Shown here one piece after another: positions 30,281-34,080 of a stretch of DNA of 34,080 nt. The number at the start of each line of letters is the position of its first letter. Positions within the stretch are counted from its first letter, which is position 1. The notes below the pieces were generated by a model. The model had not been told where the DNA came from, did not search any database, and saw only the letters and a program-made list of their open reading frames with translations. The position numbers and the translations under genes are program-made. The stretch comes from Mycobacterium sp. WUMAC-067 (GTDB lineage: Bacteria; Actinomycetota; Actinomycetes; Mycobacteriales; Mycobacteriaceae), in assembly GCF_020217485.1 (NCBI RefSeq), contig NZ_JAEKMI010000047.1, positions 1 to 34,080 on the forward strand, in the 5' to 3' direction.

Positions 30281-31570
30281 GTGAGCGCACGCGCAGGCAT
30301 CGTTGTCACCGGAACAGAGGTCCTCACCGGACGCGTCCAAGACGCCAACGGACCCTGGATCGCCGACCGTCTCCTGGAGCTGGGCGTCGAGCTGGCGCAC
30401 ATCACGATCTGCGGCGACCGCCCCGCCGACATCGAGGCGCAGCTGCGGTTTCTCGCCGACCAAGGCGTGGACCTGATCGTCACCAGCGGCGGCCTGGGCC
30501 CCACGGCCGACGACATGACCGTCGAGGTGGTGGCCCGCTTCTGCGGGCGCGAGCTGCTGTTGGACGCCGAGGTCGAAGAGAAGATCGCGAACATCCTCAA
30601 GAAGCTGATGGCGCGTAATCCCGCCTTCCAATCCGCCTTGGATCCGGGCACTTTCGAGTCGCTGCGGGCCGCCAACCGCAAGCAGGCCATGGTTCCCGCC
30701 GGGGCGCAGGTGCTCGACCCGGTCGGCACGGCGCCCGGCGTCGTGGTGCCCGGCAAGCCCACGGTGATCGTGCTCCCGGGGCCGCCGCGCGAGCTGCAGC
30801 CGATGTGGCACACGGCGATCCAGACGCCGGCCGCGCAGGATGCGATCGCCGGCCGGACCATTTATCGGCAGGAGATGCTGCGGATGTTCGGGCTGCCCGA
30901 GTCGGGGCTGGCCGAAACGCTGCGCGACGCCGAAAAGGCCGTGCCCGGCTTCGACCAGCTCGAGATCACCACCTGCCTGCGGCGCGGGGAGATCGAAATG
31001 GTCACCCGCTACGAGCCGGGCGCCGCCGACGCATACGCGCAACTGACCAAGCTGCTGCGCGAACGGCACGGGCATCAGCTCTACTCAGAGGACGGCTCCC
31101 GCGTCGACGACCTTGTTGCGCAGCTTCTCGCCGGGCACCGGATTGCGACGGCGGAGTCCTGCACCGCGGGCCTGCTGGCCGCGCGGCTGACCGACCGGCC
31201 GGGATCGTCGGACTACGTGGCCGGCGGGGTGGTGTCCTATTCGAACGAGGCGAAAGCGGAGGTGCTGGGCGTCGACCCCGCGCTGATCGAAACCCATGGC
31301 GCGGTGTCCGAGCCGGTGGCCGAGGCGATGGCCGCGGGCGCGCTGCAACGCTTCGGCGCCGACACCGCGGTCGCGATCACCGGGATCGCCGGACCGGGCG
31401 GGGGCACCGAAGAAAAGCCGGTGGGCACGGTCTGCTTCAGCGTGAAGGCGCCCGACGGCCGCACGGATACCCGCACCTTGCGTCTTCCCGGCAACCGGTC
31501 CGATATCCGGGAACGCTCGACGACGGTGGCCATGCACCTGCTCCGGCGCATGCTGGGCGACCCCCACTAG
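30281..31570 (+). CDS. cinA: CinA-like protein (MoCF-like domain plus nicotinamide-nucleotide amidase domain)
   Basis: 429 residues from a GTG at 30281, where the family N-terminus (VSARAGIVVTGTEVLTGRVQDANGPW) begins; an ATG at 30263 is an alternative. The N-terminal molybdopterin-binding-like domain contains IVTSGGLGPTADDMT and VIVLPGPPRELQPMW. The C-terminal PncC-type domain shows IATAESCTAGLLAARLTDRPGSS and AVAITGIAGPGGGTEEKPVGTV, whose Ser is the amidase nucleophile in homologues. It takes part in pyridine-nucleotide salvage and repair, and CinA has been linked to drug tolerance in M. tuberculosis. Confidence 0.95.
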   Translation: MSARAGIVVTGTEVLTGRVQDANGPWIADRLLELGVELAHITICGDRPADIEAQLRFLADQGVDLIVTSGGLGPTADDMTVEVVARFCGRELLLDAEVEEKIANILKKLMARNPAFQSALDPGTFESLRAANRKQAMVPAGAQVLDPVGTAPGVVVPGKPTVIVLPGPPRELQPMWHTAIQTPAAQDAIAGRTIYRQEMLRMFGLPESGLAETLRDAEKAVPGFDQLEITTCLRRGEIEMVTRYEPGAADAYAQLTKLLRERHGHQLYSEDGSRVDDLVAQLLAGHRIATAESCTAGLLAARLTDRPGSSDYVAGGVVSYSNEAKAEVLGVDPALIETHGAVSEPVAEAMAAGALQRFGADTAVAITGIAGPGGGTEEKPVGTVCFSVKAPDGRTDTRTLRLPGNRSDIRERSTTVAMHLLRRMLGDPH

Positions 31571-31572
31571 CT

Positions 31573-32847
31573 TTACGTCGCTTCCGTTGCGAGGAAAGCA
31601 CTTTCCGTCGTGCCGAAGCGGATTCCCGTCGCATCCTTTCCGATCAGCGTCAGGACCACAACCGCGGCCAGCACCGGCACGATCGTCGCCGCCAACGCGA
31701 ACGGGTAGCCGTGGGATTCGGCGAGACGTTCCTGAATCGGTAAGTTGAACGCCGCCAACAGGTTTCCGAGTTGGTACGTCACACCGGGGTAGAGGCCGCG
31801 GATGGCGTCAGGCGACATCTCCGTGAGGTGGGCGGGAATCACGCCCCACGCGCCCTGCACGAAGAGCTGCATCAAAAACGAACCCAGGCACAGCATGGCA
31901 GCGCTGCGCGAGTAGGCGAACAGTGGCACGATCGGCAGCGCCAACACCGCACAGAAGACGACCGTGTAGCGGCGACTCCATCGTTGTGACAGCGTTCCGA
32001 AGACGAGCCCTCCGATGATGGCGCCGACGTTGTAGGCCACCACGATCCACTTGACCGTCGTGCTGGACAGGCCGGCCCCCTGATTGGCGTGCGCGCCCAG
32101 GAAGGTGGGGTAGACGTCCTGCGTGCCGTGGCTCATCCAGTTGAACGCCGTCATCAGCAACGCCAAATAGACGAATCTCCGGATGATCGCACCGTTGCGC
32201 AGCACGTCCCGGATTCTGGTGCTGGTGAGCTTCATCCGGTCTTGCGCGGCCTCCCACACCTCGGATTCCTCCACCCGGTAGCGAATGATCAAGCTGATCA
32301 GGGCGGGAACGATGCTCAGGCCGAACAACCAGCGCCACGACAGCCCGAGCCAATCCATCACCACCAGCGAGGCCACGCTCGCCAGCAGGTAGCCGAATGC
32401 GTAACCCTCCTGCAGCAGCCCGGAGAAAAATCCGCGCCGCTGAACCGGCACCTTCTCCATGGCGAGCGCGGCGCCAAGCCCCCATTCGCCGCCCATGCCG
32501 ATGCCGTACAGCAGGCGCAGGATCACCAGCACGGTGAAGTTGGGCGCGAAGGCGCACAGGAAGCCCACGACGGAATAGAACATGACGTCGACCATCAGCG
32601 GCAGCCGCCGGCCGACGCGGTCGGCCCACAGCCCGAACAGCAACGCGCCGACGGGACGCATGAACAGGGTGGCCGTGGTGACGAAGGCGACCTCGGCCTT
32701 GCTGTGGTGAAACGTCTTCGCGATGTCGGCGTAGACGAGCACCACGATGAAGTAATCAAAGGCGTCCATCGTCCAACCCAACAGGGCGGCGATGAAGGAA
32801 TTGCGCTGATCGGCGGTCAACTTGTTTTGCGGGCTCTGCGTTGTCAC
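31573..32847 (-). CDS. nanT: MFS sugar/organic-acid transporter, NanT-like (Rv1902c-like)
   Basis: 424 residues from a GTG at 32847; the longer frame overlaps the divergent gene. There are twelve hydrophobic segments with the MFS motif-A loop FGLWADRVGRRLPLMVD after TM2 and GIGMGGEWGLGAALAMEKVP in TM4-5, typical of the sialate/aromatic-acid proton symporter group. NNxxAWP-type sialate specificity cannot be confirmed, so the symbol follows M. tuberculosis naming only and an aromatic or other carboxylate is equally likely. It converges on cinA with a 2 bp gap and is divergent from the amidohydrolase gene. Confidence 0.88.
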   Translation of the reverse strand: MTTQSPQNKLTADQRNSFIAALLGWTMDAFDYFIVVLVYADIAKTFHHSKAEVAFVTTATLFMRPVGALLFGLWADRVGRRLPLMVDVMFYSVVGFLCAFAPNFTVLVILRLLYGIGMGGEWGLGAALAMEKVPVQRRGFFSGLLQEGYAFGYLLASVASLVVMDWLGLSWRWLFGLSIVPALISLIIRYRVEESEVWEAAQDRMKLTSTRIRDVLRNGAIIRRFVYLALLMTAFNWMSHGTQDVYPTFLGAHANQGAGLSSTTVKWIVVAYNVGAIIGGLVFGTLSQRWSRRYTVVFCAVLALPIVPLFAYSRSAAMLCLGSFLMQLFVQGAWGVIPAHLTEMSPDAIRGLYPGVTYQLGNLLAAFNLPIQERLAESHGYPFALAATIVPVLAAVVVLTLIGKDATGIRFGTTESAFLATEAT

Positions 32848-32923
32848 GTCAGCATCGTGGCCTACCGAGCGCGTCGGCGCGACCCGTTTCGCCGCGCACC
32901 ACGCGGGAGTAAGTTCCGGAGAC
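32848..32923. promoter_or_regulatory. Divergent promoter region, transporter / amidohydrolase
   Basis: 76 bp separate the GTG of the transporter and the ATG of the amidohydrolase. The region must hold both promoters or leaderless starts. GGAG-like sequence (CCGGAGAC) lies just before the ATG at 32924. I see no clear operator. Confidence 0.45.
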
Positions 32924-33991
32924 ATGCGGATCATCGACGCCGACGGCCATGTCGCCGAAAATTCTTCGCTGGCAGTCGAAGCGATCAAGCGATGGCCGGA
33001 CCACGTCAAGCCAGGCACACACGGGCAGCTCGGGTTGACGCTTGAAGGCCGCAACTACCCCGAGGACCGCGGCCCGGGCGCAGGCTGCCCGCCCGAACAC
33101 GGGATCAGTAAGGCGCCCGATATCAACTGCCGGTCGGCCGAAGGCGTGCTGGGCGACGCCGACCGCGACCACATCGACACGATGGTGCTCTACCCCAGCC
33201 TCGGCCTGTGCGCGCCGAGTCTCGAAGACCCGGACTTCGCGGCCGGATTCGCCCGGCTCTACAACGAGTGGATCGCCGATTATTGCGCCGCCTCGGGCGG
33301 GCGGCTACGCGGCGTCGCGGTAACTCCGATCGAGCACGGCCGGCTGGCGATCGATGTCATGACCGAAGCCAAAGACCTTGGGCTGGTGGCGACTCTGGTG
33401 CCGCCGGCGCTCAAGACGCGCAACCTCGACCATCCCGACCTCGATCCGTTCTACGCCGCCGCCGTCGACCTCGGGATGCCGCTGGGTGTGCATGGCGCCC
33501 CCGGCATTCATCTGCCCAAGATCGGCGTGGACCGCTTCACGAATTACATTCAGGTGCACTGCATCAGCTTTCCGTTCGACCAGATGACCGCGATGACCGC
33601 GATGGTCTCCGGCGGCGTCTTCGAGCGCCATCCGGCGTTGCGGGTGGCCTTCCTCGAGGCGGGCGCGGGGTGGGTTCCGTTCTTCATCGATCGGCTGCAC
33701 GAGCATTACGAGAAGCGCGGCGACTGGGTGGAGCGCGGCTGGCGTCGCGATCCGCACGATTATCTGGCCGCGGGCAATATCTGGGTGACGTGTGAACCGG
33801 AGGAACCGATTCTGCCCGGGGTGATCGATGTGCTGGGCGCCGATTTCATCATGTTCGCCAGCGACTACCCGCATTGGGACGGCGAGTGGCCGGAAAGCAC
33901 CAAACACCTGCGGACTCGCTCCGATATCAGCGAGGAGGCCCGCGAGAAGATCGGCGGGCGCAACGCGCAGCGCTTCTACAACCTGAACTAG
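32924..33991 (+). CDS. Amidohydrolase-2 / ACMSD-like metal-dependent hydrolase or decarboxylase
   Basis: 355 residues from the ATG at 32924. The barrel opens with MRIIDADGHVAE (the D-x-H ligands), has LGMPLGVHGAPG with a metal His, and ends with FIMFASDYPHWDGEWP holding the catalytic Asp. This spacing fits the ACMSD/5-carboxyvanillate/gamma-resorcylate decarboxylase group, abundant in actinobacteria that degrade aromatic or steroid rings. It is divergent from an aromatic-acid-type transporter, which would suit a shared substrate. That substrate is unknown. Confidence 0.88.
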   Translation: MRIIDADGHVAENSSLAVEAIKRWPDHVKPGTHGQLGLTLEGRNYPEDRGPGAGCPPEHGISKAPDINCRSAEGVLGDADRDHIDTMVLYPSLGLCAPSLEDPDFAAGFARLYNEWIADYCAASGGRLRGVAVTPIEHGRLAIDVMTEAKDLGLVATLVPPALKTRNLDHPDLDPFYAAAVDLGMPLGVHGAPGIHLPKIGVDRFTNYIQVHCISFPFDQMTAMTAMVSGGVFERHPALRVAFLEAGAGWVPFFIDRLHEHYEKRGDWVERGWRRDPHDYLAAGNIWVTCEPEEPILPGVIDVLGADFIMFASDYPHWDGEWPESTKHLRTRSDISEEAREKIGGRNAQRFYNLN

Positions 33992-34057
33992 CAGCGATCG
34001 CGAGCGCGGCGCAGCCGGGCGAGGCGGGTCGCCGCCCTCGGGTCTAGCGGCGATCGC
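33991..34057. repeat. Repeat-like GC-rich extragenic sequence after the amidohydrolase gene
   Basis: Two copies of GCGATCGCGA, preceded by CTAGCA (33988) and CTAGCG (34045), flank a segment GCGCGGCGCAGCCGGGCGAG. From memory, strings like this recur downstream of genes in M. avium-type genomes. It may be a dispersed extragenic element. The window ends 23 bp later, so its extent is unknown. Confidence 0.4.
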
Positions 34058-34080
34058 GAAAGGGTTATGCCGCGCCGGAG

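Noticed and set aside
30241..30861. N-terminal extension of the macro-domain gene
   Set aside because: The frame is open but runs antisense through the conserved start of cinA. It has no signal peptide or lipobox, and the macro domain itself begins at 30240.
1..34080. CRISPR arrays, insertion sequences, rRNA or tRNA genes
   Set aside because: No regularly spaced repeats, transposase motifs, terminal inverted repeats with target duplications, or tRNA cloverleaf patterns were seen on reading the window.

Overview
The window is GC-rich and densely coded. It looks like the chromosome of a slow-growing Mycobacterium, and I infer a member or close relative of the M. avium complex. The evidence is an Ag85B gene with the full catalytic triad, a resuscitation-promoting factor, a secreted *MtCM-type chorismate mutase, LpqH/LppE-type lipoproteins, CYP140- and CYP125-type P450s, F420-related oxidoreductases and frequent GTG/TTG starts. 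From memory, the gene order follows the M. tuberculosis Rv1874-Rv1902 segment, with extra genes inserted. I ran no database search, so locus equivalences are recollection.

Layout. Positions 1-2300 hold an oxidative-stress block: the edge of a GH13 glycosidase gene, ahpD and ahpC on the minus strand, and a divergent, intact oxyR with an LysR-type T-N11-A palindrome over its start codon. Positions 2337-4260 carry an EthD/DABB-like protein, a PPOX-fold flavoprotein and a crotonase whose visible acids look more like an enoyl-CoA isomerase than a hydratase. Positions 4275-5279 are an iron-storage pair, bfd and bfrA, divergent around two tandem IdeR-type iron boxes. Positions 5316-11503 hold a DHA2-type exporter with a winged-helix-like tail, an AhpD-fold protein, an F420-type LLM oxidoreductase, glnA3 and an amidohydrolase. 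The last two are the two halves of a FluG-type protein as separate genes.

Positions 11625-17823 carry a small exported peptide gene and an envelope or secretion block on the minus strand: an NTF2/LEH-like protein, cyp140, lppE, an SDR and SRPBCC pair, rpfC, the secreted chorismate mutase and fbpB. Between fbpB and the mutase gene is a pair of interleaved inverted repeats. About 500 bp upstream of fbpB contain no convincing gene.

Positions 18327-28028 are the most distinctive part. A DUF7159-like protein is followed by a minus-strand operon of a CYP125-like P450, a zinc alcohol dehydrogenase and a YceI-family protein, preceded by a KstR-like palindrome. Next come three small genes resembling Rv1891-Rv1893, then a nitronate-monooxygenase-family gene with a perfect KstR-type box just upstream. 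Last are an HAPMO-like Baeyer-Villiger monooxygenase behind a compound operator and a second zinc dehydrogenase 10 bp downstream. I read this as an accessory sterol, steroid or ketone oxidation module under KstR and at least one other regulator. That is inference.

Positions 28033-33991 return to conserved genes: a TIGR00027-type methyltransferase, dtd, a YkoF/MTH1187-family protein, a stand-alone macro-domain protein, cinA, a NanT-like MFS transporter and an ACMSD-like amidohydrolase. The right edge has a repeat-like extragenic sequence. I saw no rRNA, tRNA, insertion sequence or CRISPR array.
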